In this document: one piece after another, positions 46,875 through 59,089 of the stretch
How the letters are laid out: every line of letters begins with the position of its first letter
How positions within the stretch are numbered: the first letter of the stretch is position 1
Assembly (NCBI RefSeq): GCF_947179165.1
Contig: NC_077247.1
Coordinates: forward strand, 11,111,501 to 11,175,500
Reading direction: 5' to 3'
DNA length: 64,000 bases
Origin: Solanum dulcamara
Lineage: Eukaryota > Streptophyta > Magnoliopsida > Solanales > Solanaceae
The notes under the pieces: generated by a model
Told to the model about the DNA's origin: nothing
Database searches by the model: none
What the model saw: the letters and a program-made list of their open reading frames with translations, nothing else
Program-made: the position numbers and the translations under genes

Positions 46875-47105
46875 TGGATCGGGCTATCGTTCTTTGGTAT
46901 TGTTATATGATATGTGGATCGGGCCATTATTTCTTGGGATTATTATATGATATATATGTTTATGGATTGGGTCGTCATACCTCAACATTTTTATATAATC
47001 TACGGATCAGGCAGTTGTTCCTCGACATTATTATATGATATGTGGATCGGGCCATCGTTCCTCAACATGTACTTTCTATATACATGGATCGGGCTGTACG
47101 TTCCA
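46875..47105. repeat. LTR minisatellite in the G 5' LTR, about 41-bp unit
   Basis: Repeated TGGATCGGGC...CCTC...ATTATATGATATA units, the reverse complement of the array in the N LTRs. Confidence 0.82.
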
Positions 47106-47823
47106 CAACACTAATAGTACATATAGGCGTATAATGATAGAATGATGTATTTGTAACACCGAGTCCCCTAGCATTCCAGGTACGGTGTGTGATGAGGGTA
47201 TACATGACTTATTTTATAAGATGTAGGTACAATGATTTATTAAATGTTACACTTGTTCTCTGCATCCCTATTTCAGCTGTAATCTCATTTATGCTATGTT
47301 ATGCTTTATATACTCAGTACACATATCGTACTGACCCCTCTTTCTTTGGGGGGCTGTGTTTCATGCCCACAGGTACATATATTCATTTCAGGTATCCACC
47401 ATCTTAGGATTTCCACTCAGCTATGTTGGAAGTGCTCCACTGTTCTGGACCTAGCATTTGGTGTTGATCTTCTAATGTATATATTTGTTTATTCAGGCAT
47501 ATGGAGGGGGAACTGTCCCGCCATATGTTTCTATTAATATTCTTAGAGGCCTGTAGACATGTGTATCGGTTGTACATGTAAGTTCTGTTCAGTTATGTCC
47601 GCATGATGTATGGTAAATGTTAAGATGCTGTGGAAGCCTTGTCGGCTTGCACGCCCTTAATGATAAGATACAAATAAAAGAGGCTAAATGTATATGAAAA
47701 TGCTATGACCCACTGGGGTTCTTATGTATAGTTCCTATATCGATTGTTAGATCTGATAGTTATGTATACGGGTGTCTAGGTCGGACCCCAGTCATGGCCT
47801 ACGGAGTTGGGTAATGACAGAAG

Positions 47824-47836
47824 TGGCATTAGAGCA
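47824..47836 (+). other. Primer binding site of G, tRNA-iMet type, degraded
   Basis: TGGCATTAGAGCA, two transitions from TGGTATCAGAGCA, four bases after the LTR end. Confidence 0.8.
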
Positions 47837-47887
47837 ATTTGTCCTTGGAGTGTCTATAGACTATGTCTGGTAGAGTCTTATTTATCG

Positions 47888-47905
47888 GTGTGTTGTGCAC
47901 CATAT
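47888..47905 (+). promoter_or_regulatory. Candidate dimerisation hairpin in the G leader
   Basis: GTGTGTTGTGCACCATAT. The stem is kept through G-T pairs where bases changed, and the GTGCAC loop is exact. It lies about 52 nt downstream of the PBS. Confidence 0.4.
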
Positions 47906-50495
47906 CTATAAATAGGAGGCTACAGGACATTTAGGATGTTACCTTTTTTTCACATTTGAGATCATGCCATAGATCCGAGTCATAGGAAAACTTTCTTATA
48001 CTAACCCTTGATTTTAGCAGGAGGACGACATTAATAGAAGGGAGTAACTGACAATATTAGAGGTTACAACACACGCAGGTAAGCAAAGGTATGAGATATA
48101 TATATTGAGTAAGGTATGGAAGTATGATTAAAGTGTAAAGTTGAAAACTAAAGGGAAAAATAGACAGGGAAGTGTAACAGACGAAGGTTGAAGTTGGACG
48201 TATGAGGTAAGTCCATTATTTTTATATTGTTATTGCTATTGAAAGCCCTGTGGGGCTATGATATGAGAAGATAATGAAAGCCCTGTGTGGCTGTGATATG
48301 TTATGGTACATATATATAAGTTGGCTCTGTGAGGCATTGTTGGTATTTCCTGCGTGCAGGTTTTGAGACAATAAGGAATATAGAGGAAACCCTACCTAAA
48401 TTTTCCCAGGAAATAAGAAGAAGATAAGGTAGAAGTTCATGACGTGCCTTGGAAGGTGATACTGATAAAGTACACTTGTTATGTTGAACCAAAGCTAAAA
48501 GGAGTACCCTCCATGTTACTAGTGAGGGACACTATTAGTACTTAGGAAATTTTATCACAGAAAAAGCCTATCTGAGCAGTAAAGTTCAGACAGAGGTATT
48601 TCCAGCCGTGCCTTTGCTTTAGAAAAAGCTCATGTTGAAGGGAAAATTATTTTTTAAAAAGTACAAAGCCTTCAACCATTAATTGCGAACTAGATAATTC
48701 GTTCATGACTCAAGAATAAACCTAGAGGGAAACCATATGGGTCAAGCACTAAAAAGTACCGTGGTGCTTATCGAACTCTAGTTCCCTTTGGGTGGTAGTT
48801 GGAGAGTGTAATTAACCCATAGTAGGAATCATGGTAAAAGTTAAGAAGTGTTATACCATGGAACTAAATACGCACAGGATATCATATGAATATAACAAGG
48901 ATCGTTATGAAAATAAGCAAAGTTTAGTAAGGAAGTAACTAGAAGATATAGGTGTGAGTAAGATTAGGAATCAACATCGGGTACACGATAGAGGTGAAAA
49001 TGTCATGAAGAGGTATTGTCTATATGTAACTCTACCTTGGAAGATAGGGGGATCCCTCGAGGATAGGGAATAAAGATTTGTAAAACAACTGAGGCATTGT
49101 GAAATTATTAACGGAACAAGTGGTATCCATTGGGATAACAAAATAGAAGTGTAATGACAAAACATAAAACATGTGTCATCAAAATATAAGTGCTCCCAAA
49201 TGGAGAACCTGACACGATTATAAGCACTAGTGACATGCTGAGTGGGATGAATGAAATGTGGCTTCGAATAAACTGCTAAATTACTTGTATGACTCGAGTA
49301 TCAATAATTAAACTAGGTTTCATATTATATATCGAGAATTCTAAGCACCCCGTGATCTCGTTAAGGATGGTCCCATATATGGGTAACCTAAAGTATAGAT
49401 GATATAAAGGAATAAATAGATAGGGTTCAGTATACCAAAGGTGTGGAAAAAGAATCATATGTATTTGAGAAGGTGGAAATAAATAGAGAATGCTATGAGC
49501 CCACCCTAAAGGGGGAAGTGAATACGAGGAATATAAATGTGAGATGCAATTAACCAACACTACGAGGTGGTAATATGAACATTGAAATTTTAAGGTAGAT
49601 CCCAAGCTAGCATGAGTTAGCAAGATCTAAAGGCTAGCAACAAATGGATAGAGCCCACGATATCTGGGATAGTGCTGAGAATTATAGGTAAAGACCTAGA
49701 ATGGTATGCCATCAAAGGATGGGTGCATATAAAAGGGATGAATATGACAAGAGAGTAATAGTGAGTAACATAAAAATGTTGTACAGTACAAAAGGACTAT
49801 ACCTGACTAAAGGTTAAGGTGGTGGCAACCAAGTTATTGGCTAATCATGTTGTGGCATACAAGCAGCAAAAGAACAAGGATAAGAAATCTCTCCTATGGT
49901 AGAATATGAGAACACTGAAGAGTAAGTAAAGGAAGTAAAATGAGTATGACAACATAGATGCAATGCAGGTCAGTACAATGGAAATAGGTAAAAAAGAATA
50001 AGCCAAGAGAAGGAAAGATTATGATTTGAGAGTAACGCACTCTGTACAAACTATATCAGAGTAATGATGCAACCTACACAGAAGGGTATGCTAAGAGTAA
50101 GACCAAGTGATTACCCGATAAAAAGAAGTAGGTGATTGCGTTACTTGAATACATTAAGTAAAAGTATAATATGGTTTGAGGGAAAACCATTAAGATGTCG
50201 TCAATATTAAGGACAAAATCCATAATAGAGCCTTGACATCAACTGAAGAAGGTAAGAGATGATACAAGTTTACATAAAAACTAGTGTAGCAATGCTAAGG
50301 CATTCTATGTTAATTTAAGCACCTACCCATGTTCATGTAAAGACTACCATATGAGGTGCAAAAAGAGAACTAAAAAGGAAATTTGAGTAAAGGCACAGTA
50401 GAATGTGCCTAGAGTGTTAAACATTAGGCTAAGAGAAGTTGTAAAAGAACTTAAACGAGATCATATATCAGAAGCCTAGTGTACTATTACAAGAG
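47906..50495 (+). other. Non-coding 5' internal region of G
   Basis: About 2.6 kb with no gag, protease, RT or RNase H motif in any frame. A duplicated GAAAGCCCTGTG...GATATG motif occurs at 48240-48300. A segment near 48690-48830 is shared with N (22720-22810 region). The 115-codon frame on the - strand at 49276-49623 has no recognisable motif and is probably chance. Confidence 0.6.
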
Positions 50496-51197
50496 ATGAA
50501 AATACTGACTTGGAAATGGGAAGAAATTACTACGGATATTATTACAGGCTTATCTCACACTCTATGGACATATGATTCCAGGTGGACTATTGTAGATAGG
50601 CTGACAAAATCAGCCCACTTCCTTCCAGTTAGGACTACATATTCAGCTAAGGACTATGTGAAGTTCTATATCAAGGAAGTAGTAAGACTTCGCGAGGTTC
50701 CCACAACTATTTTCTTGGATAAAAGGGCTTAACTTATAGCTGGCATCTTAAGATCAGTTAAAGAAGGATTAGGAATACAGGTAAGTCTTCGTACCGTATT
50801 TCACCCTAGGACTGATTAACAGACTGAACGTATTATTCAAACACTGGAAGACATGTTGCGGATCTATATTATTGACTTCAGAGGTACTTGGGATGCTCAC
50901 TTGCCACTTGTTGAATTTGCCTACAATAATGGCTATTACTCTAGCATCCAAATGGCCCCGTATGAGACTTTGTATGGAATAAAGTGTAGGTCTTCTATGG
51001 ATTGGTTTGATGTTGTTGAGACACGACTAATGGGCCCAAACCTGGTTCAACAAGTTGTGGATAAAGTGAAACTCATTCAGAAGAGGGTGTTAGAAGCCCA
51101 AAGTCAGCAAAAATTATCTACAGATAATCGACGTCGACATCTAGAGTTCAAGTTGATGATTGGGTGTTCTTACAGGTGTCACCCAGGAAGGGGGTAA
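50496..51197 (+). pseudogene. Integrase core of element G
   Basis: Open pieces 50496-50732 and 50853-51197 hold the catalytic core start (ITTDIITGLSHTLWTYDS, VDRLTKSAHFLPVRTTYS), REVPTTIF, a broken FHPRTD region (about 50800), LEDMLRIYIIDFRGTWDAHL, FAYNNGYYSSIQMAPYE and LVQQVVDKVKLIQKRVLEAQ. It is closely related to the N integrase. In-frame stops at 50730, 50818 and nearby, and Asp/Asn-type changes around the second motif, show it is inactive. Confidence 0.87.
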
Positions 51198-51598
51198 TAA
51201 TATTCGACAAGAAAGAGAAACCTTGCCTGAGATATGTTAATTCTTATCAGACCATTCTTAGAAGAGGCAAAAGTTGCCTATGAGTTGGCCCTACTATATG
51301 GATTGAAGACAATATATCTAGTTTCTCATATATTAATATTCTGCAACTGTATAAGTGAAACCTTCCAAAATATTCTCCGTAGGTGAAGTCTACATAATAA
51401 AAGAGTTATCCTATGATAAGCAACCTATCGCCATCTTGGATCAGCAAATTAGGAGGTTGCAAACTAAGGACATGGCTTTCATCAAAGTATTGCAGCAAAA
51501 AAAAAACTAGAGAAGGAATGACCTGGGAAGCCAAAATAAAGATAGAAAGGAGATGTCCGTACTTTTTCCCTAAATCCAAGGGTAATCTACACTCCTAA
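51198..51598 (+). pseudogene. Integrase tail and chromodomain of element G
   Basis: After a degraded GPY region (about 51200-51270), the chromodomain begins in one frame (LSYDKQPIAILDQQIRRLQTK, from about 51400) and finishes in another (REGMTWEAKIKIERRCPYFFP, to 51598). The shift lies in an A-run near 51498-51506. Two-frame preservation suggests the frameshift is recent compared with the loss of gag and RT. Confidence 0.8.
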
Positions 51599-51682
51599 AT
51601 TGATTAGACGATGACTAGTATAGAGAATTCCTGCAATTCTTGGGAAATCCTATAAGATTAGTTAACATTCGAGGATGAATGT

Positions 51683-51699
51683 TCAAAAGGGGGGAAGGA
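51683..51699 (+). other. Polypurine tract of element G
   Basis: AAAAGGGGGGAAGGA directly before the 3' LTR start TGTTACACC. It primes plus-strand DNA synthesis in LTR elements. Confidence 0.85.
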
Positions 51700-54600
51700 T
51701 GTTACACCCCATACTTTTGTACCTTGGTACGTGTTCTTAAGCTTCTTGAAAGTTGTCATGTGATCCCTATTGTCTATAATGTGACAAAACAATCCTAAGG
51801 AAGGGAGGATGAGGCCGTCCCAAATGACTGGAAATAGATTTTGAAGGATGTAGAAAGAGTTGAAGGCTAAGTAAAAAGTCGTGGAACCCGACCTACTCGT
51901 GTAAGCTACCAACTTGGATGGCTTACAAAATTAAGCTACTTAAGTATACGTTGAGCTTAAGTAGCAAAGATTATATAGATTCTTAAAGTGAGACGAGACT
52001 ATGAACCTACAAAAATGAGCAAAAACTAGATTCCGAACTTATGAAAAGAAGCAAGTAGGTGACAAGTATGTGATGCACAGGTGATACACCTTCTTGGGTG
52101 GAGCCAACCATGCCACATGGCAGCATGTGGGTGGATGCATGAGGTGAGGTGGTGCCCTAGGGGCTAGACACGTGTAACTCCTAGGAGTTGCCATGTTTCA
52201 CTCTCCAAAGGAGGGTATATAAGCCCAACTTAATGACTAAGGAGTCATTCTTTCATCCTTTACACTTAGCCAAAGTTGGAGAAAAATAGAGAGAAAATGG
52301 AGAAGAGCTACGGCCATGGCTCCAAAAGGTAAGCCCTCCTATTTCGTTCCATGAATTAACTATATAAGGTGTTTATAAATTACATGTAGGTGTATATATA
52401 TATCTTATGATGACTACAGAGTCACTTCTTCAGCCTTACATTTGGAGAAAAATTGGAGAGAAACTAGAGAGGAAAAGAGGAGTAGCTACGGCTTGGAGGA
52501 GAACAAGGTGAGCCCTCATCTTTTGCTCCGTGAATTCATTATCTAATGTGTTCTTCAAATAAGTAACAGGTTTTAACAACGTAAACATTGATATTTGGGG
52601 AAGTAACAAAGTTCAGCATGAGCCTACAACTTTCGACAAATTTTGGAAGCTTAGTTGGTAAGGTATGGCTTGATTTTCTTGTCACGTGTTTGAGTGAGTG
52701 TTTAAGAATGTTGGGGGTATGTGAATATAGGTTGGAAACATGGAAATATGTACATTACTGCTGAAAGATATGGCAGGTCATGTAGGTGCTGTTTTTACAT
52801 ATTCTAGTCGGCTTAAAGTTTAACTAGTGTCATTGGTGTTGTCCTTGGAGATGGTTTATCTATGTTGCAGGGATGGAACTTGTTTTAAAATGGATATATA
52901 TTCTGCTGGTTGCAGCCACATAGTATCCCGTTTTGTGTGGTTAAAGGTTTTACGAAATAAATACAAAAAACCTTATTTTTGTATTGTGATTTTGGGCGAG
53001 TTGTTGGGAACTTGTATTGTGTAATATTATAGTGATTTGGTTGTACATAGATGCTGGTTTTTTTTTAATATGGATGCTAAGGTTAGAGGTTAATTTGGAA
53101 ATTTGGATAGGGCAAGTTATAGAGGAGACGTTGCCTGATTTCCGTTAACTTCTTTACTAACTTATAAACTAGTCGAGAAAGGCGAACAAGGAAATGATTT
53201 CTATGGATACTTGAATACAAATGTAGGAACTGGAGAGTCGAAGGTTATTAATATAATAATTATCTTCATGTTAAATAGGTTCAGAGGACGACGATGCGAA
53301 CGTGGTTACGAGTAACCCATAAGAGGTATGTAAAGCCTATCTCTCCTTTTTTGGCATGTCTTCAAGTTAAGTAAGGAATGATATGAGCTTGAGGGTAAAT
53401 ATACTCATAAATTCCAAGCATAATTCACGGTCCTTATTTACTTCTTGATGAAAACACTCTTACAGTAATTGAACTAGGGCTTCTCAAACCTTCCATACAT
53501 TAGAAAGTGATGAGTATGTGAAGCTACCCTTTCTTTTCTTTTAGCATGTCTTAGATGTAAGTATTATGTATGTGAAATTGGGAGTTATTCTATTCTTAAA
53601 GATCTAAGTATGTGTTAAGACTCTTATTCACTTCCTACTGATTAGAACTCCTATAATAAGTTGAGTAATTACCTTTCATGTCTTCCATGTGATAAAAAGT
53701 AGTACATGTAAAGCTTGTCCTTTCCTACTTCTAGAAAGACTGGACTATAGGTAATACAGGACATGGATCTAGAGGTGACTCCATTTATAAGTTCTGGGTA
53801 TAACTCATGACTTGTAGTCACCTTTGAATATTAAAGGTCTGAAAGTAGTTAAACTACTATTCTCGAGCCTTCTATATAGTGAATAGTAAGGGGAGATACC
53901 ACTCCTCTTTCTAAAGGCTCTACAAGGGTAAAAGTCTCTAATTGCATAAACTATATAGAATCACCTTGATACATGCCTCTGATGCCTGAGACTTGACTTG
54001 ATATGATTCCTACTGACCGTTATAGGGTACTTAAGACAATTACTATCCTGATCTTCAAGTGATAGTCTGCTTGATTACCTTGTTAAGCCTCGAACGATAA
54101 TTTAGTTGCATATAGTATGCACTGCTTTGCTCATGCATACTGTAATCTATATTTCACCGAGTCCCGAGCTGGCTATAATATATGTATACGATTATATGAT
54201 ATATGGATCGGGCTATCGTTCCTCGGTATTATTATGTGATATGTGGATCGGGCCATCATTCCTCGGCATTATTATATGATATGTATATATACGGATTGGG
54301 CCATCATACCTCAACATTGTTATATAATCTAAGGATCGAGCAGTCATTCCTCGATATTATTATATGATATATGGATTGGGCCGTCGTTCCTCTGCGTGTA
54401 CTTTTTATATACATGGATCAGGTTGTACGTTCCACAGCACTACTAGTATATATAGGCCTATGATGATAGAATTATGTATTTGTAACACCGAGTCCCCTAG
54501 CGGGCCAGGTATGGTGTGTGATAAGTGTATACATGACTTTATTTTATAAGATGCAGGTACAATGATTTATTAAAGGTTACACTTATTCCCTGCTTCCCTA

Positions 54601-55150
54601 TTTTAGCTGTAATCTCATTTATTCTATGTTATGCTTTATATACTCAGTACACATATCGTATTTACCTTCTTTTCTTTGGGGGATGCATTTCATGCCCGCA
54701 GGTATAGATACTTATTTCAGGGATCCTCCAGCTTAGGATTTCCACTTAGCTATGTCGGAAGTGCTCCACTGTTCTGGAGCCTAACTTTTGGTTCTTATCT
54801 TTTAAAGTATATATTTGTTTATTCAGGAGTACGATGGGGGACTTGTCCCGCCATATGTTACTGTTAGTATTCTTAAAGGCCTGTAGACATTTGTGTGGGT
54901 TGTACTTGAAAGTTCTGTTCAATTATGTCCCCATGATGTATAGTAAATATTAAGATGCTATGACAGCCTTATCGGCTTGGACGCCCTTTCATGATAAGAT
55001 ACAAATAAAAGAGGATACACGTATATGAAAATGCTATGACCCACTGGGGTTTTTATGTATAGTTCCTATATTGATTGTTACATCTAATAGTTATGTATAT
55101 GGGGGTCCAGGTCGGAACCCAGTCACGGCCTACAGGGTTGGGTCGTGATA
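51700..55150 (+). repeat. 3' LTR of element G, 3.45 kb
   Basis: TGTTACACCCCATAC to GGTCGTGATA (terminal CA mutated to TA). It pairs with 44322-47819. It lacks part of the palindrome block and one GGGGATGCC unit before its TATA box (52216-52222). The minisatellite is at 54195-54435. Confidence 0.9.
54195..54435. repeat. LTR minisatellite in the G 3' LTR
   Basis: Same ATGGATCGGGC units as 46875-47105 with independent changes. Confidence 0.82.
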
Positions 55151-55700
55151 GATGCAGTTCAATAAATCTGTGACATGTTTTGATGGCATCATTGTGACTA
55201 GATGGCAGCCCCCTTAGGAAAATATAGTCTGATGATGGTCCAAAAGTTATATGCTTTATATGTGGTCAAGATTAAAAAGAAGGCACCAGCCAAATTAAGA
55301 GAATTGGAGCAACCCCCTCTATTGATCATACTAGTCTGGGAAATCTAGTTGATCTTTCAGAGTAGATGGTCCAATGGGCTCTCTATTGCTTGAATTTTCA
55401 GAGAACTTCCACAACAAATGAGTTTGACCATAGGATAAAAACTATTTAGGACTAAATTGTATTGAGTGACCCAACACTATGAAAGGAGTTGATGAGATTT
55501 ACCAGCCATATTGCCATGCATGGTATAGCTGCTGACTGGGTATTCCTTCCCACCCTAATAAAAAAAGTATCACTAAATTTTGCGGCTAAGTTTTAATGGG
55601 CCATCGTCAAACACACGCTTTGCCCTACTATGAACGATAACTATTTGACCACATATAGAGCAATAATGGTAGCTCTTATGATGGATGGGTGATGTGTTGT
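55151..55700 (+). pseudogene. Envelope-position ORF of Athila copy 1, 3' part
   Basis: + strand sequence resuming after element G. A KKVSLNFAAKF / DNYLTTYRAIMVALM stretch (about 55560-55690) resembles the later part of the same Athila envelope-position protein, from memory. Stops are scattered through it. It ends near 55700 where the LTR or its upstream untranslated region begins. Confidence 0.45.
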
Positions 55701-57298
55701 GTAATTACGATATTTTCGATGCTCAAAACTATGAATTAGTATGCATTACAAGCATGTTTTTGTGGATATGATGGTGTCTTGGTTATTTTGCGGGAAAATG
55801 GAGTCACGCATGATTTTTGGACTGATTGATAGGTTTTGCTGTGAAATTGGCCAGTGTGGGTTCATAAGGTCTTTCACGGATTGTGGTACTATGAAACCCT
55901 ATAGGAGTGCCTCGTGAAAAGAACTGTTAAGTTCTGTATAGATGATAATTTGTTAAGTGAATCCCCATGACACCTTTCACAGGAAGTGGAGGGTTGTACG
56001 AGCCGTGCATAGTGTCACTGAATGATGAGATAAAAATGGATTTAGGAAATGGCCAAGGATAACTCCACGAGCCTAATCACATGCCGTTAGAAGTTCCGCA
56101 GGTCGAGGATGTTGAGAGTGAATAGACATGAATACTTTAAAGAAATAGTTCAAAGAGATTTCAATAATCCAGTTCATGAACAGTGGTGTCCTGAAGGGAC
56201 CGTGAAAGATGGTCGTGAAGAAGAACATGTCGGAAGCAAATTTTTGAAGCACCAGGACTGCATACCACGGAGTGTGAATAGTACCACAGCTCATGAAGAG
56301 CCTTCGTGACATGAGGCGACCCTATTTTACTAGTTGATTTAGGATTAGGCTTTGTACTATAAATACCCGAATTTGTTTATATTTAGGATACATATTTTAT
56401 TCTTAGTTTTGTGTATTTTGTGAACATTGTGAAGCATAATTCTATAGAGACTTTTCAAAATTCAAACTTAATTCAATCCTTGGTTTGTTCTTGATCCGTT
56501 ATTCATCTTGCAATTCATGGTTTCATTTTCTATAAAAGTAAGTCTTGTTTTATGAATTCAACACTAATTCTTGATTCATCTCATTTGATTATGAGTAGCT
56601 AAACCCCATAACTAGGGTTGTGAGAACTATTGCACAATATCGAAGTGGGAAAATATATATGTGATTGTCGGTAAGTGTTTAACATGGAATTATAATTTTC
56701 TTCATCTTGTTTTCCTTTTAACGAGTGAACGTGTTAAAACTCTCTTGAATTCATTGCTTGCTTGAGAGAGGGGTAGTGATTAGAAAAAGATAACTGTAAC
56801 AAAAATTCAAAGCATAACCTTTGCCTAAGAACATGAGCCCGAGAGGGAATAATTCTCTAAGATACAAAACAAGGGTTAGTTGGCAATACACTCTGAGACC
56901 GAGAGAACATGAGTGAAATAAATTTAATAGGGTCAAGAGGCATTTAACTGTACATAACTTGCTAGATTTTGCATGCGACGCACTGATACGATATCACCAA
57001 TACATAATGACTATTGAGTTGTATGTCATGGGTAACACAGTCTCAGTTACCATCTTATATCGTTAACGACCTTAAATTTTAATTCTATTACTACAAACTT
57101 TTCATTATCATAACAATAAAATCTCTCCGTTTACTATATGCATGTTCATTACTTGAAAATATTGACTGCAACTAAGTTTAAGTTCTAGTAGACTTATTTC
57201 CTTTGCATCCCTGTGGGTTCGAGCCCAACTAGTTGGGTTTTATATTTGACAACGACTGTTTTATACTTCTTAATTGAAGTGTAAGTTTGGGTTTATCA
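55700..57298 (+). repeat. Athila LTR, shared 3'/5' LTR (left edge uncertain)
   Basis: The right end is fixed at 57298 (TTTATCA) by the adjoining PBS. The left edge is not certain: 55696 (TGTTGTGTAATTACG) and 55995 (TGTACGAGCC, preceded by purine-rich AGGAAGTGGAGGG) are both candidates. CACGG/CCGTG half-palindromes lie in the upstream part (55870-56290), then TATAAATA (56358-56365). To its left lies the 3' end of one Athila, to its right the PBS and gag of another in the same direction. Confidence 0.6.
56358..56365 (+). promoter_or_regulatory. TATA box of the Athila LTR
   Basis: TATAAATA preceded by TTTGTAC and followed by an AT-rich leader, a typical plant TATA consensus inside the LTR. Confidence 0.6.
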
Positions 57299-57303
57299 AA
57301 TTT

Positions 57304-57321
57304 TGGTACCATTGTCAAGGA
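57304..57321 (+). other. Primer binding site of Athila copy 2, tRNA-Asp type
   Basis: TGGTACCATTGTCAAGGA, five bases after the LTR end. The 3' end of plant tRNA-Asp predicts TGGCGCCGTTGCCGGGGA. The six differences are all C to T or G to A transitions. Confidence 0.75.
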
Positions 57322-57440
57322 ATACAACTTTGAAATATTCTATTAGTATTTATTTCGGTAGTAGTCTTATTTATTAATTTTATTCTTATTTCTTATTTTT
57401 TTATACAGGGTACACGTTATTGTATTGAAGTACCTAAAGC

Positions 57441-58333
57441 ATGGGTGAATCACTTCTCCCATATGATCTTGAAATACAAAAATCGATTCATAGGATAAAT
57501 GTATAAGAGTGTGAGGCACAAAGGCTGAGAAAGATCGTGAAAGCTCAAGCCAGAGGAACTCATGGTAATAATGATAATCCTAGGGATGAGGAGGATAAAT
57601 AGGTAGATGCACCCCTGTATAATTCACCAATGCATCGAGGTAGAGCGCAGTAGATACCTATTGATTTTGCTTTTGAAGATGATGATCCATACATGGATGG
57701 AGTTGGATCCACTGGTGTGATAGTTCTTCCTCCATTACTAATAGGCGTGAAGTTCACCATCACTAGTACCATGCTTCAGCTATTGAACTTAAAAGGGCTA
57801 TTTAAAGAAGCAGCTGAATAGGAGGCACATCAATATTTGATGAGCTTAATTACTATATAAAAAATGTGTGACATCTTTGGGGTTAGCCAAACTACAATTC
57901 GCCTGCAGCTATTTCCATTATCTTTGTCTGGAGAGGCAATCAAGTGGCTAGATGAGCTCCTGCATAACTCAATAACAAATTGGAGATAGTTAAAGAAAGC
58001 CTTCCTAGAGAGATTCTTCCCACCTTTAAGGAAGTTGCAAATCAAGGATGAGATCAATGTACACAAGCAGCTCCCTCATAAGGCATTACATGATTCATGG
58101 TTGACATTCAGCCAAAAGATGAAACAACTCCCAAATCATAATCTCATGGATGAGATTTGATGGAGATATTCTATAGATGATGCAACTTTATGACCAAGCC
58201 AGTAGTTGATCAAGCTTGCGGTGGATCATTCATGTCTAAGACTTTCACAAAAGCATCAACAATCTTAGATCAATATTTAAAGACTAGTAGGGCTTGGTAC
58301 ACTAGATATCACGAGAATGGAGGTATGGGCTAT
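57441..58333 (+). pseudogene. Gag of Athila copy 2, part 1
   Basis: The likely start is the ATG at 57441 (MGESLLPYDLEIQKSI), followed by stops. The retrotransposon gag domain is recognisable at about 57880-58070: RLQLFPLSLSGEAIKWLDEL, a stop, then KKAFLERFFPPLRKLQIKDE and later HDSWLTFSQKMKQLP. It is interrupted at 58334 by solo LTR H and resumes at 60039. The structural capsid protein is no longer encodable. Confidence 0.82.
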
Positions 58334-59047
58334 TATCACACCCCAAAATAGGGGAGGTGAGACTGTCACTCGATACCTTAATTGATCAAGTTAGCCACAG
58401 AACATACTAGCTAACTAAACAGGGGAACCAAAAGATCAGGAAGCACAACATCTGAAATACTAAGCGTGGACCATTAAGGTCATGACCTGAATAATAGAAA
58501 AATCACATAATCAAAGGTAGATAAGCCAAGATGATAAAGTACTAGCTAGCCGACGAGGCTACAATTGAATACATATATGTATACATACATATATACATGC
58601 CAAGACCATGGGCTGGAGACTGAAAGCTGTAAAAAGGAAACCTAGAATATTGTGTCCACAATAGCCTCTAAGAATGTTATAAGCACTATCGGGACAAGGC
58701 CCCGACTATACCTAAATTTTTCAAGAAAAGTAAATATCCTATGAAAGCTCTAGGAAGAGGTGGAGCTTACAAACTCACAGCTAAAAACTGAATCCTAGCG
58801 AAGGGATCAATCAGAATCCCTACCTGGACTTGCATGCACTAAATAAAAATGTAGTGTCCCCAGGCAAAGGGACATCAGTAAGAATAAAAATGTACTAGTA
58901 TATAAAGCAACAAGTAGAATCATAACTAGCTATTGTAAAAGGGTAATCAATATACCGCCTGACACTGAAACACTGATAGCATCCATGACTGACATTTGAC
59001 CTCATAGTAATCAAATATGCATAGTATGCTCAGGTAATTATACATTG

Positions 59048-59089
<42 letters not shown>

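Larger units (their letters stand above)
44322..47819 (+). repeat. 5' LTR of element G, 3.50 kb
   Basis: TGTTATACTCCATAC to GGGTAATGACA. It contains CACCTACTT palindromes (about 44683-44735), two tandem GGGGATGCCATGTGT units (44820-44862), TATATAA (44876-44882) and the 41-bp minisatellite (46875-47105). Confidence 0.9.
44322..55150 (+). mobile_element. Tekay/Del-type element 'G', 10.8 kb
   Basis: 5' LTR 44322-47819, PBS 47824-47836, internal region 47820-51699, purine tract 51683-51699 and 3' LTR 51700-55150. Integrase and chromodomain remain (50496-51598); gag, protease, RT and RNase H are absent. LTR sequence is the reverse-complement relative of those in N. The flanking pentamers CATGT (44317-44321) and GATGC (55151-55155) share only ATG, a decayed TSD at best. 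It interrupts the envelope-position ORF of Athila copy 1. Confidence 0.88.

Noticed and set aside
49276..49623. 115-codon - strand frame inside element G, the longest in that stretch
   Set aside because: No recognisable domain, antisense to the element, and AT-rich composition makes such a frame likely by chance.
56073..56312. Overlapping open frames on both strands in the Athila LTR
   Set aside because: Lie within the CACGG/CCGTG repeat part of the LTR upstream of the TATA box; no motif.
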